From: Haloterrigena salifodinae
GTDB lineage: Archaea; Halobacteriota; Halobacteria; Halobacteriales; Natrialbaceae
Direction: 5' to 3'
Assembly: GCF_003977755.1 (NCBI RefSeq)
Contig: NZ_RQWN01000001.1
Location: 1,547,876 to 1,611,875 of the forward strand
DNA: 64,000 bases
In this document: piece by piece, positions 43,019 to 51,785 of the stretch
How positions within the stretch are numbered: the first letter of the stretch is position 1
Layout of the letters: each line of letters opens with the position of its first letter
Position numbers and translations under genes: made by a program
Notes under the pieces: generated by a model
The model's input: the letters and a program-made list of their open reading frames with translations, nothing else
Database searches by the model: none
Told to the model about the DNA's origin: nothing

Positions 43019-43489
43019 TCAGGCGGCGCCGACCGCCTCGTCGTCGTCACCTTCACCGGCGGGATCGAGTTGTCGAACCGTCAGGACGGGCACCGGCGAG
43101 GTGCGGACGACCCGCTCGGCGACGCTCCCCAGCAGCAGCCGGTTCTCGCCGTGGCGACCGCGGGTCCCGGTCGCGACCAGATCGGCGTCGATCTCGCGGG
43201 CGTACTCGCAGATCTGGGCGGCTGGCCGGCCCTCGCGGACGGCGGTGTCGATATCGAGGTCCGCGTCGGCTCGCTCCTCGACCGTCGCGAGCGCGGCGTC
43301 GGCGGTCGTCTCGAGGGCGGTCCGTAGTTCCGCCCGGAGCTGTTGGGGTGAGGCGTCGACCTCGCTGGCGTCGACGACCGAGAGCGCGTGGACCTCGGCG
43401 TCGAAGCGGTCGGCGAGATCGAGCGCGACGTCGACGGCTCGCTTGACGCTCTCGGAGCCGTCGGTGGCGACCACGACCGTATCGAACAT
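43019..43489 (-). CDS. Universal stress protein (UspA family)
   Basis: 156 aa. MFDTVVVATDGSESVKRAVDVAL opens the Usp fold. The nucleotide-binding motif G-2x-G-9x-G(S/T) is GTRGRHGENRLLLGSVAERV. Probably binds ATP and responds to stress in the cytoplasm. A divergent Usp-like gene lies 103 nt away on the other strand. Confidence 0.92.
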   Translation of the reverse strand: MFDTVVVATDGSESVKRAVDVALDLADRFDAEVHALSVVDASEVDASPQQLRAELRTALETTADAALATVEERADADLDIDTAVREGRPAAQICEYAREIDADLVATGTRGRHGENRLLLGSVAERVVRTSPVPVLTVRQLDPAGEGDDDEAVGAA

Positions 43490-43592
43490 GCACGGGGGTT
43501 ACAGCCGAGATGGCTTAAACACCGGCGGCTCCGCCCCGCGAGCGGGCAGTCGTGGGGGTGGCTTTTTTGTGACGGGGGACACACCACCGCGT

Positions 43593-44054
43593 ATGGTCGC
43601 CAGTGAGCCGGTTACCGTCGACACTGTACTCGCGCCGGTCGACGGGAGCGAGGAGTCCGCCACCGCCGTCGAGTACGCCGTCGCAGTCGCCGACCGCTAC
43701 GACGCCGAAGTCCACGCCCTGTACGTACTCGGCAGGGGCGTCGTGCAGGGAATGAACGCCGGCACGCTCGAGGAGGACGACGTCGCGGAGGACACGAAGG
43801 GATTCTTTGCGGACATCAGGATCATCGCGGACGAGGCGGACGTCCCGCTCGTGACCTCCGTCGACGACGGCTTCTCGCAGACGCGCAAGACGCGCCACCC
43901 TGGAAACGTCGTCCTCGATACCGCCGACGCCGTCGACGCCGACTTCATCGTCCTTCCAAGGGAGCCGGTCACCGAAACCGCGTCGGCCGAAGTCCTCGAG
44001 CGGGCCGCCGAGTACGTGCTCTCCTACGCGAGCCAGCCGGTCCTGTCAGTGTGA
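43593..44054 (+). CDS. Universal-stress-like protein without the ATP motif
   Basis: 153 aa. TVDTVLAPVDGSEESATAVEYAVAVADRY is the Usp start, but the C-terminal glycine motif is replaced by FIVLPREPVTETASAEVLERAAEY. So it may be a non-ATP-binding (UspA-like) member. ATG 43593 is preferred to the long upstream frame. Divergent from the neighbouring Usp gene. Confidence 0.85.
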   Translation: MVASEPVTVDTVLAPVDGSEESATAVEYAVAVADRYDAEVHALYVLGRGVVQGMNAGTLEEDDVAEDTKGFFADIRIIADEADVPLVTSVDDGFSQTRKTRHPGNVVLDTADAVDADFIVLPREPVTETASAEVLERAAEYVLSYASQPVLSV

Positions 44055-44171
44055 GTTCGCAGAGACAGTGATGAAACTGAGCACCGGACTCTGCGGAGTG
44101 GGGCGAGGAGTTTCACCGACATCGCTCCGCGACGCGTCGATCTCGGACGAGTAACGAACCGCGAAAAGGGA

Positions 44172-44241
44172 TGTGACGGGAAGGATTCGAACCTTCGGCA
44201 CACCCGTGGAACGGGCGTGTGTTACGCTACACCACCGCCAC
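44172..44241 (-). tRNA. tRNA-Gly (anticodon UCC)
   Basis: Minus strand, 5' GTGGCGG pairs with CCGTCAC at the 3' end (one G-U), discriminator A. D-stem GTGT/ACAC, anticodon stem CGCCC/GGGTG (one G-U) with loop GTTCCAC giving UCC, T-arm GAAGG TTCGAAT CCTTC. The D-loop (AGCGTA) is short and lacks the usual G18-G19. No CCA is encoded. 70 nt including the discriminator. Reads GGA (and by wobble GGG) glycine codons. Confidence 0.85.
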
Positions 44242-44429
44242 GCCGACTGCATCCGATACGACACCGGCTTTCTCGATATAAGTTCGGGACGGTTCTCAGG
44301 CAGTGATTTTCTGGGGAGCGCAACGGGTTCCCGACGGCCGGGTAGATCGAATTCTCGAGACCGAGTTCGCGGACGAGACCGCGGAGACCCGCGATCCGAT
44401 CGTCGAGGCTGCAGAGAGACGTCCGTTCG

Positions 44430-44990
44430 CTACAGCCGGATCGCCATCTCCTGTTCGAAGCTCTCCGTGCCGGTCGCCTCGAAGCCGACCCGCTCGTAGA
44501 GCGCGATTGCGGGGTTGTTCCAGCGCTCGACGGTCAGCCAGACCTGTTCGATCCCGATGTCGCCGGCGTGACCGAGCAGGTGCTCGAGCAGTTTCGTCCC
44601 GATTCCGGCCCGCTGGAACTCCTGCAGGACGAAGATGGCGAGTTCCCACTCGACGTCGCTGTGGTCCTCGATCGCCGACGGATCGTCGGTGTCGGGGACG
44701 AGCATCGCGTGGGCGACGACGTCGTCGCCTACCACGGCGACGACGTTGACGCTCTCCTCGGCGATCGTCTCGAGCCAGTTGCGAATGCGCGACTCGCCGG
44801 TCGGCGGGATCCCCTGGGCGCGGTCAGTGGGGTCGAACGCGACGTACATCTCGACGACGTCCGCAAGCGTCTCCTCGAAGTCGTTCGTGGCCCGGATCTC
44901 GATCGAGCGGCCCTCTCGGTCCTCGACCGTCGTCGGCGGCGAGGGGAACGGTCCGGCCGGGCCGTCCGGATACGGTCTCGTTCCGGCCAT
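44430..44990 (-). CDS. GNAT-family acetyltransferase
   Basis: 186 aa. The acetyl-CoA pyrophosphate loop is VLQEFQRAGIGTKLLEHLLG (Q-x-x-G-x-G/A pattern), followed by IEQVWLTVERWNNPAIALYERVGF, a typical GNAT C-terminus. The N-terminal 20 residues are disordered (Pro-rich). Substrate (protein, antibiotic or metabolite) unknown. It is followed 2 nt on by a Usp-like gene on the same strand in opposite order (that gene is upstream), so the two may form one transcript. Confidence 0.9.
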   Translation of the reverse strand: MAGTRPYPDGPAGPFPSPPTTVEDREGRSIEIRATNDFEETLADVVEMYVAFDPTDRAQGIPPTGESRIRNWLETIAEESVNVVAVVGDDVVAHAMLVPDTDDPSAIEDHSDVEWELAIFVLQEFQRAGIGTKLLEHLLGHAGDIGIEQVWLTVERWNNPAIALYERVGFEATGTESFEQEMAIRL

Positions 44991-44992
44991 CG

Positions 44993-45367
44993 TTATCGCA
45001 CCAGTTTGACGGTCGTCGGGGCGTTCAGCAGGACGAACTCGGTGATCGGGCCGAGCTGGATCTTGCCCATCGGGCTCAGGGTGCCGCCGCCGATCACGAG
45101 CTGGTCGAACTCGCCCTGTTCGGTGTGGTCGACTAGCGCGCTGCCGGGGTCGCCCTCGAGGGTGACGATCTCGGCGTCAATGCCGGTCTCGATCAGCAAT
45201 TCTTCGGTCCGTTCGACCATTTCCTCCTGCGAGCGTTTCGATTCGGGCTTTTCGACGACGGCGACGGTGAGGTCGTCCCCGACCTCCCGCGTGCGCTCGA
45301 TCGTCTGTCGGAGCGTTTTGAGGGATTCGTCGCTCCCGACGAGGCCCACTAAGACGTTCATATCCAT
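44993..45367 (-). CDS. Universal stress protein-like
   Basis: 124 aa. NVLVGLVGSDESLKTLRQTIERTREVGDDLTVAVVEKPES starts the fold; the C-terminus has VIGGGTLSPMGKIQLGPITEFVLLNAPTTVKLV, a modified glycine motif. ATG 45367 is taken; 45361 is an alternative. It is upstream of the GNAT gene with 2 nt between stop and start, so they are probably one operon. Confidence 0.85.
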   Translation of the reverse strand: MDMNVLVGLVGSDESLKTLRQTIERTREVGDDLTVAVVEKPESKRSQEEMVERTEELLIETGIDAEIVTLEGDPGSALVDHTEQGEFDQLVIGGGTLSPMGKIQLGPITEFVLLNAPTTVKLVR

Positions 45368-45521
45368 GCATGTGCGCCGGTGGACGAAAACCGTTGTGCC
45401 GCGGTCGGGTACGCGGCGGCTCGAAACGGCTACTCGAGTGCGAGTGAGACTGTGCCAAACGGTGGCGCAGACCTTGCGCAGGACGACGACGTTAAGAACG
45501 TGTGGTGAGTACGTTGACCGA

Positions 45522-46958
45522 ATGAGTGATGCGGCGCTCGATGTCGTGGAGTTCCTGCTCACGACGAGCGTGTATTCGGACGACCGAACGCTGGACGAGA
45601 ACGATCTGCCGCCGTCGTATCGCCGTGTGTTCTGGACCGGCGGCGTCGAGAACGGCGACGACGACGATGACAGCGAGTCGGGACGCACTCCCGCCGGCAT
45701 CAGTCGTCCGCTCTCGGTGACGACGACGACGGCCCGGGAGGCGACCGACGTCAGTCGGCCGTGGGAGGCCGTCTCGGAGCTGATGTTCACCGAGCGCGAC
45801 GAGTTCTCGGGGACGATCACCCTCGCCCAGCAGGGGATGGCCGAGAAATGGTTCGCCGAGCGCGTCGACGACGACCGACTGCGCGAGAACCCGACGCTGG
45901 CGAAACACTTCGCCGAACACGAGGAGTTCGGCGAGACGTTCGACGTCACCCACGAGGAAGCGCGAGAGGAAAACCGGCCGATCCAGGCCGATCGGGTCTG
46001 GATCGACGGCCTCCTCGAGGAGTACTTCGACGAGGAGGAAGACGAGGAGATGCTGGATCTCGTCGAAGTTCGGGCCCCCGAGGAGGTCGACATGTCCCTC
46101 GACGACCTCGTGCTGACCGAGGATCAAGAGAACGAACTCGACAAGATCTCGAAGGCGATCGAACACCGCGACTACCTCTCGAACATCGGCCTGCGCGAGA
46201 TCGGGAAGCTGCTGTTCGTCGGCCCGCCGGGCACCGGGAAAACCTCGACCGCCCAGGCGCTGGCCCAGGACATGGACCTGCCGTTCGTCGAGGTCAAACT
46301 CTCGATGATCACGAGCCAGTACTTGGGCGAGACGGCCAAGAACGTCGACAAGACCTTCGAGGTCGCCAAGCGACTGTCGCCCTGTATCCTCTTTATCGAC
46401 GAGTTCGACTTCGTCGCCAAGACCCGCAGCAGCGACGAACACGCCGCGCTCAAGCGCGCCGTCAACACCCTGCTCAAGAGCATCGACAACATCTCGCTGA
46501 TCGAGGACGACGTCCTGCTGATCGGCGCGACCAACCACCCCGATCAATTGGACGACGCCGCCTGGCGGCGCTTCGACGAGATCATCAACTTCCCCAAGCC
46601 CGACAACAACATGCGGGCGGACATCCTCTCGCTGATCACCCGCCGGATGGAGATCGACGAGTTCGATCCCCACCTCATCGCCGAGGCCACGCAGGGGCTG
46701 ACCGGCAGCGACCTCCGGATGGTGCTCCGCGAGGCCGTCCTCGAGGCCCTGACCGAGGACCGGACGACGTTGACCCAGGAGGACCTGCTCAACGCCGTCG
46801 AGGAGTTCGAGGAGCGGGACACGCTGAAGAACATGGACATGATGGGCGGCGACCACGACGCGCTGGTCGCCGGCGGCGACCTCGGGAAGGCGAGCGACGG
46901 GGGCGAGCCGAGCGGTCACTCACACGACCACGACCACGACCACGATCACGACCACTGA
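45522..46958 (+). CDS. AAA-family ATPase with C-terminal His-Asp tail
   Basis: 478 aa. The N-terminal domain (about 1-210) is acidic and family-specific. The AAA module has Walker A GPPGTGKT at 234-241, Walker B LFIDEFDFV (DEFD at 293-296), sensor-1 LIGATNHPDQLDDA and the C-terminal lid TQGLTGSDLRMVLREA. It resembles the p97/FtsH/proteasome-activator branch. The last 13 residues are HSHDHDHDHDHDH, a likely metal-binding tail encoded by a 6-bp GACCAC tandem repeat (about 46917-46955). ATG 45522 is preferred; the longer frame is shadow. Substrate unknown. Confidence 0.9.
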   Translation: MSDAALDVVEFLLTTSVYSDDRTLDENDLPPSYRRVFWTGGVENGDDDDDSESGRTPAGISRPLSVTTTTAREATDVSRPWEAVSELMFTERDEFSGTITLAQQGMAEKWFAERVDDDRLRENPTLAKHFAEHEEFGETFDVTHEEAREENRPIQADRVWIDGLLEEYFDEEEDEEMLDLVEVRAPEEVDMSLDDLVLTEDQENELDKISKAIEHRDYLSNIGLREIGKLLFVGPPGTGKTSTAQALAQDMDLPFVEVKLSMITSQYLGETAKNVDKTFEVAKRLSPCILFIDEFDFVAKTRSSDEHAALKRAVNTLLKSIDNISLIEDDVLLIGATNHPDQLDDAAWRRFDEIINFPKPDNNMRADILSLITRRMEIDEFDPHLIAEATQGLTGSDLRMVLREAVLEALTEDRTTLTQEDLLNAVEEFEERDTLKNMDMMGGDHDALVAGGDLGKASDGGEPSGHSHDHDHDHDHDH

Positions 46959-46974
46959 CCGCTGTCAGCGGTCA
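46956..46974. terminator. Palindrome at the stop codon of the AAA gene
   Basis: TGACCGCTG (46956-46964) and CAGCGGTCA (46966-46974) are a perfect 9-bp inverted repeat with one central base. The left arm includes the TGA stop. Two ACCGATATTCTGA copies follow (46975-46987 and 47003-47015). Possible termination signal. Confidence 0.5.
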
Positions 46975-47101
46975 ACCGATATTCTGAATCCGTCCGCAGC
47001 CGACCGATATTCTGACGTCTGCTCGCGACGCGTCGCATCCGTGAGTCCCGCGGGACGTTGGCCTGCGTAACTGTCAACTGCTCGCTCCGTGTCGTACCCG
47101 T

Positions 47102-47884
47102 ATGAGGGATTTCCACGCCCACACGAACTACTCCGACGGGGAATTTCTGCGCGGGATGGTACAGGCCGCGGCAGCGGCCGGCCTCGAGGGGATCGGGTTC
47201 ACCGACCACTGCACGGTTTCGTCCCGCGAGGAACCCGCGACCGTCCGGAACGTCTACGGCTTCAATCTGGATCTGACCTACGAGCGTCGCCGCCAAGCGA
47301 TCGAGACGGAGCGCAAGCGCGAGGACGTCTCGATCGAGATCTACGACGGCGTCGAGATGGACTACGACCCGCGAGACGAGAGCGAGATCCGCGAGTTCCT
47401 CGCCGAGGCGAACTTCGACTACACGATCGGGAGCGTCCACGGCGTCGACGGGAAGAACGTCCAGGTCCCGAGCAACTTCGCGGAGCTAACCGAGGCGGAG
47501 CTGGACGGGATCGTCGACGACTACTTCGAGACCCTCGTCTCGCTCGTCGAGTCGGAGCTGTTCGACGTCGCGGCCCACCTCGATCTGATCGAGCGGACCG
47601 CCCCGCTTCGCGGGCGGGCGACGACGGACCACTACGAACGCGTGGCCGAAGCGTTCGCAGACTCGCGAACGATCCCCGAGATCAACGCCGGGCGAGCGGT
47701 CTCCGACGTGGCGCTTGTCCACCCCTCTGACCCGTTCCTCGAGACGCTGCGGGCCCACGACGTCTCGGTCACCGTCGGCACGGACTCCCACCGCCCGAAC
47801 GAGATCGGCGAGCGTGCGGCCTTCCTCGAGGAGTATCTCGCCGAGCGCGGCATCGAGCCGGTGGCGCCGCCGGGACTCGAGTGA
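47102..47884 (+). CDS. PHP-domain phosphoesterase (histidinol-phosphatase-like)
   Basis: 260 aa. DFHAHTNYSDGEF (3-15), GFTDHCTV and the C-terminal TVGTDSHRPNEIGE give the metal-binding His/Asp set of the PHP fold. It is similar in size to HisK-type histidinol phosphatase, but no his genes are nearby, so another phosphoester may be the substrate. ATG 47102. Single gene between two AT-poor intergenic parts. Confidence 0.9.
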   Translation: MRDFHAHTNYSDGEFLRGMVQAAAAAGLEGIGFTDHCTVSSREEPATVRNVYGFNLDLTYERRRQAIETERKREDVSIEIYDGVEMDYDPRDESEIREFLAEANFDYTIGSVHGVDGKNVQVPSNFAELTEAELDGIVDDYFETLVSLVESELFDVAAHLDLIERTAPLRGRATTDHYERVAEAFADSRTIPEINAGRAVSDVALVHPSDPFLETLRAHDVSVTVGTDSHRPNEIGERAAFLEEYLAERGIEPVAPPGLE

Positions 47885-47988
47885 GCGGATTTGACACCGC
47901 CGACCGCCCCAACCGAGAGGAGACGTCGGGTCCGGGTGCCGGTTCCGCGGGGAATACCCTTTATGCAACGGCTGCTAATCACACCTCG

Positions 47989-48132
47989 ATGAGCGATGGA
48001 TCGCCACAGGACGACGCGGCGGCCGACGGCAACGCGATCCGTCCGCACCCGCGACGACGAGTCGACGGCCTCGAGGACCGGACCGCAACGCAGCTCGCGC
48101 CCGCCGAAGTCTCCCCATCGAGGTGGGCGTAG
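47989..48132 (+). CDS. Small acidic/basic ORF before PhnP-like gene
   Basis: 47 aa, MSDGSPQDDAAADGNAIRPH then PRRRVDGLEDRTATQLAPAE. Support: a TTTATGC box about 27 nt before ATG 47989 (leaderless style) and a stop only 2 nt before the next ATG. Function unknown. The long frame upstream is not used. Confidence 0.5.
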   Translation: MSDGSPQDDAAADGNAIRPHPRRRVDGLEDRTATQLAPAEVSPSRWA

Positions 48133-48134
48133 CG

Positions 48135-48959
48135 ATGCGCATAACCCTGCTCGGCGCCGGCGACACCACCGGCACGCCGACCGTCGGCTGCGACTGCGAC
48201 ACCTGCGAGGCCGCCCGCGAGCGCGGCGTCGAGCGCACCCGGTTTTCCGTCCACGTCGAGAACGAACGGGTCGACGAGTCGCTGCTGATCGACTTCAGCC
48301 CGGACTTTCGGTACCAGTTCCTCCGCGAGGACGTGCCGCTTCCCGACGCCGCCGTCATCACCCACATCCACTTCGACCACCTCGACGGACTCGGCAACGT
48401 CTTCCGCGTCTTCGACTCGCTTTCCGTCTATGCCGCCGACGAGACCGACCCGCAGACGGGAAAGAGCGTCGCGGAGACAGTCCGCAACGACTACCACTAC
48501 CTCGATCCGCTCGAGGTCCGCCCGACGACGCCACTCGAGACGATTCACGTCTGCGGGTTCGACGTCACCCTGGTGCCGGTCGAACACCCGCCGCTGGTCT
48601 GTTACGGACTCGCGATCGAAGATCCCGTGACCGGCGCGAAGCTCTCGATCACCGGCGATACGAGCTACAACGTTCCCGAGGCGTCCCGGGAGGTATTGGC
48701 CGATCCGGACCTGCTGCTGGCCGACGCCATCGTCCCCGCCCACCTCTGCGAGTACCACCCCGCCGGCGGGCGCCACGAGACCGACGACGGCGTCCCCCGG
48801 ACGTTCGGGACGAAGCACATGACTCGAGAGGGCGCCCTCGATCTGGCCGCCAAACTGAACGCCGAACGGACGCGGCTGGTCCACCTCGCCCACTACTACC
48901 CCGCCGACGAGGCGTTCGAGGAACCCCTGGCGGTCGACGGCGAACAGTACGAACTGTAG
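48135..48959 (+). CDS. MBL-fold hydrolase, PhnP-like cyclic phosphodiesterase
   Basis: 274 aa. The start MRITLLGAGDTTGTPTVGCD with the Cys set CDCDTC binds a structural zinc as in PhnP. THIHFDHLDGLGNV is the HxHxDH metal motif, and LSITGDTSYNVPEASREV and HLAHYYPA complete the site. The family opens cyclic phosphodiester bonds; substrate here unknown. ATG 48135 follows the small ORF by 2 nt, so the two are likely co-expressed. Confidence 0.9.
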   Translation: MRITLLGAGDTTGTPTVGCDCDTCEAARERGVERTRFSVHVENERVDESLLIDFSPDFRYQFLREDVPLPDAAVITHIHFDHLDGLGNVFRVFDSLSVYAADETDPQTGKSVAETVRNDYHYLDPLEVRPTTPLETIHVCGFDVTLVPVEHPPLVCYGLAIEDPVTGAKLSITGDTSYNVPEASREVLADPDLLLADAIVPAHLCEYHPAGGRHETDDGVPRTFGTKHMTREGALDLAAKLNAERTRLVHLAHYYPADEAFEEPLAVDGEQYEL

Positions 48960-49082
48960 CTCGCTCCCGACCGCCGACCGAGTATAATACTGCCGGTAAT
49001 TCGCGCTAAAATACCGGTACGGCCGCTGTCATTCGGTTCGCGAAGGAATCCATTCATTACGTCCAATCTCGTGAACGGGTGT

Positions 49083-50561
49083 ATGGATTCTCGCGTTACA
49101 TCGATACGGAGCGGGGTCGACGGTCTCGACGAACTCCTTTGTGGCGGCCTCGTCACCGGTCGGATGTATCTCGTGCAGGGAAAGCCCGGGACGGGAAAGA
49201 CCCTGCTCGGGATGCACTTCCTCGAGGAAGGTCTCCGGAACGACGAGACGGTGCTGTTCATTCACGGCGAGGAGTCTCGCGAGGAGATTCTCGCGAACGG
49301 AGCGGCAGTCGGCATCGATATCTCTGAGGCGGCGTTTCTCGATCTCGGGCCGGACTCCGAGTTCTTCACCGAGAATTACTCGTACGATCTAGTGAATCCG
49401 AGCGACATCGAGCGGGAGCGGTACACGCAGGACATCCACGACGCAATCCGCGAGATCGACCCGGACCGCGTCGTCATCGATCCGATCACGCAGTTGCGTT
49501 ACGTCGAAGCGAACGACCACCAGTTCCGCAAGCGGATCCTCTCGTTTATGCGGTTTCTCAAGCAGGGGGAAGTGACGGTCATTACCACCGCGACGCGGTC
49601 ACCGGAGCAGGAGTACGACACGGAGATCCGATCGCTCAGCGACGGGATCATCGAACTGGATCGGGGTGCGGACGGGCGCCGGGTTCAGGTCCCGAAACAC
49701 CGCGCGCTCGGGCAGCGAGAGGGCGATCACGGCATGGAGATCCGCGACGACGGGATCGAGGTCTATCCGCAACTCGTGCCTGAGCGGACCGACCGGCAGT
49801 TCGAATCGCGCCTGCTCCGGTCTGGCATCGACGGACTCGACGACCTGATCGGTCGCGGCTTCGACCAACGGACCGTGACGTTCATCAGCGGGCCGACGGG
49901 CGCCGGAAAGACCTCTATCGGGACGCAGTTCCTGGCGAAGGCGGCCGAGGACGGACTCAAGTCGGCGATCTATCTCTTCGAGGAGGATGCCCGGACGTAC
50001 GAACACCGCTCGGAATCCATCGGCATTCCCGTCTCGAGGCTCCGCGAGGAAGGAACGCTGTCGACGACCGAAATCGAACCGCGCGCGCTCTCGAGCGAGG
50101 AGTTCGCACACATGGTCAAACAGCAGATCGACCACCAGGAGACGGATATCGTGATGATCGACGGGATCGGCGGCTACATGGTCTCTATTCGCGGCGACGA
50201 GACGGAGTTGATCCGGGAACTTCACGGACTCACGCGGTACCTGAAGAGTCGCGGCGTGACGGTGTTGATCACCAACGAGATCGCTGAGATCACGGGCATC
50301 TCGAGCGCGACGGACAGCAACTTGAGTTACGTCGCCGACAACATCGCGTTCCTGAGTTACGTCGAGATGGACGGCAGCCTCCGGAAGGTCGTCGGCGTCC
50401 TGAAAAAGCGCACCGGCGGGTTCGAACACACCTTACGCGAGTTCGAGATCGCCGAAGACGGGATCCGCGTCGGCGACCCGCTGACCGGACTCTCCGGCAT
50501 TCTGCAGGGAACGCCTCGAACCGACGATCCGTCCGATATCAGCCGCCTCGACCGTTCGTAA
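49083..50561 (+). CDS. KaiC-like double-domain RecA ATPase
   Basis: 492 aa with two KaiC domains. Walker A GKPGTGKT at 33-40 and GPTGAGKT at 270-277 are both intact; each is followed by a Walker B (VVIDPITQLRYVE, IVMIDGIGGYMV). It is not a clock KaiC by itself: no kaiB or kaiA is visible. In haloarchaea such proteins (CirA-type) occur with histidine kinases. It begins 124 nt after the PhnP-like gene and is followed 25 nt later by a sensor kinase. The upstream GTG 49071 is an alternative start. Confidence 0.92.
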   Translation: MDSRVTSIRSGVDGLDELLCGGLVTGRMYLVQGKPGTGKTLLGMHFLEEGLRNDETVLFIHGEESREEILANGAAVGIDISEAAFLDLGPDSEFFTENYSYDLVNPSDIERERYTQDIHDAIREIDPDRVVIDPITQLRYVEANDHQFRKRILSFMRFLKQGEVTVITTATRSPEQEYDTEIRSLSDGIIELDRGADGRRVQVPKHRALGQREGDHGMEIRDDGIEVYPQLVPERTDRQFESRLLRSGIDGLDDLIGRGFDQRTVTFISGPTGAGKTSIGTQFLAKAAEDGLKSAIYLFEEDARTYEHRSESIGIPVSRLREEGTLSTTEIEPRALSSEEFAHMVKQQIDHQETDIVMIDGIGGYMVSIRGDETELIRELHGLTRYLKSRGVTVLITNEIAEITGISSATDSNLSYVADNIAFLSYVEMDGSLRKVVGVLKKRTGGFEHTLREFEIAEDGIRVGDPLTGLSGILQGTPRTDDPSDISRLDRS

Positions 50562-50586
50562 GCGACCCTCTATCAACTCACCACAC

Positions 50587-51678
50587 ATGAAACCAAGTGA
50601 GGGCACCATTCAACTGCTCATCGGAGAACGGGGGAACCGCGCCGCGGTCCGAGAACTCCTCGGCGACCAGTACGAGGTCATCACGGACCGGTCGGTTAGC
50701 GACGCGGACCTCTACCTCGTCGACGACCGCACGTTCCCCGAGTACCACGCCGCGCTCCGCGAACGCGTCGAATCGAACGATCCCGTCTTCTGTCCGGTGG
50801 TCCTCATTCGCCGCCGGGACAGCACGGTTCGGATCTCGCTGCCGGACCCGGAGACCCGCGACTCGCCGCTGCTCGTCGACGACGTCGTCGACGCGCCGAT
50901 CGATCCGGATCCCCTCTTCCGGCGGATCAATACCCTTCTCGTTCGGCGTAACCAGTCGGCGGAACTGCGCCGCTACATCACCCGCCTCGAGGAGTCCAAC
51001 AAATCGCTCGAGCAGTTCGCCTACGCCGCCAGCCACGACCTGCAGGAGCCCCTGCGGATGGTCTCGAGTTACCTCAAGTTGATCGAGGCTCGGTACGGCG
51101 ACGACCTCGACGGCGACGCCACCGAGTTCCTCGAGTTCGCCGTCGACGGCGCCGATCGCATGCGCAGCATGATCGACGCCCTCCTCGAGTACTCCCGAGT
51201 CGACAGCGAGGGGAACCCGCTGGAGCCGACGGATCTGGACGCCCTCCTCGAGGAGGCGCTCGCGGACCTCCAGGTGAAGATCGACGAGCGCGACGCCCGC
51301 ATTACGGCCGAAGCGCTCCCCCGCGTCTCCGGCGATCCAGACCAGCTCCGACAGGTGTTCCAAAACCTGCTGTCGAACGCGATCGAGTTCAGCGGCGACA
51401 AGCCGCCGCAGATCCACATCAGGGCGGAACGCGACGGGACGGAGTGGCGGGTGGCCGTCGAGGACGACGGGATCGGGATCGAACCGGACGATCAGGAGCG
51501 GATCTTCGACGTGTTTCAGCGCCTGCACAGCCACGAGGAGTACGAGGGAACCGGGATCGGACTGGCGCTCTGTCAGCGGATCGTCGACCGCCACGACGGG
51601 CGCATCTGGGTCGAGTCCGAACCGGGAACGGGAGCGACCTTTACGTTCACGCTCCCCGCCGTCGTCGCCGATCGGTAA
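50587..51678 (+). CDS. Soluble sensor histidine kinase
   Basis: 363 aa. Residues about 1-125 form a receiver-like N-terminal domain without clear membrane helices (REC-like with VSDADLYLVDD). The H-box AASHDLQEPLRMVSSY has His150. The N, G1 and G2 boxes are NLLSNAIEFSG, DDGIGI and GTGIGLALCQRIV. It probably senses a cytosolic signal and may act with the KaiC-like protein encoded 25 nt upstream. No response regulator is adjacent. Confidence 0.92.
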   Translation: MKPSEGTIQLLIGERGNRAAVRELLGDQYEVITDRSVSDADLYLVDDRTFPEYHAALRERVESNDPVFCPVVLIRRRDSTVRISLPDPETRDSPLLVDDVVDAPIDPDPLFRRINTLLVRRNQSAELRRYITRLEESNKSLEQFAYAASHDLQEPLRMVSSYLKLIEARYGDDLDGDATEFLEFAVDGADRMRSMIDALLEYSRVDSEGNPLEPTDLDALLEEALADLQVKIDERDARITAEALPRVSGDPDQLRQVFQNLLSNAIEFSGDKPPQIHIRAERDGTEWRVAVEDDGIGIEPDDQERIFDVFQRLHSHEEYEGTGIGLALCQRIVDRHDGRIWVESEPGTGATFTFTLPAVVADR

Positions 51679-51785
51679 CGGCAACGGAGCCGAACTCGGG
51701 CGATCCGCCGAACCCTCCGTCTGCTTCTCGTCGCCGGACCGTTGCCGGCCCGACCCTCAAGGGTCTCGAAGTCGCATCGATTCCT

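Noticed and set aside
42978..43592. Plus-strand 5' extension of the Usp-like gene
   Set aside because: The added part is Ser/Arg-rich shadow of the opposite-strand Usp gene; homology begins at 43593.
44568..45521. Plus-strand extension upstream of the AAA gene
   Set aside because: It lies opposite the GNAT and Usp genes and lacks conserved character; the natural start is 45522.
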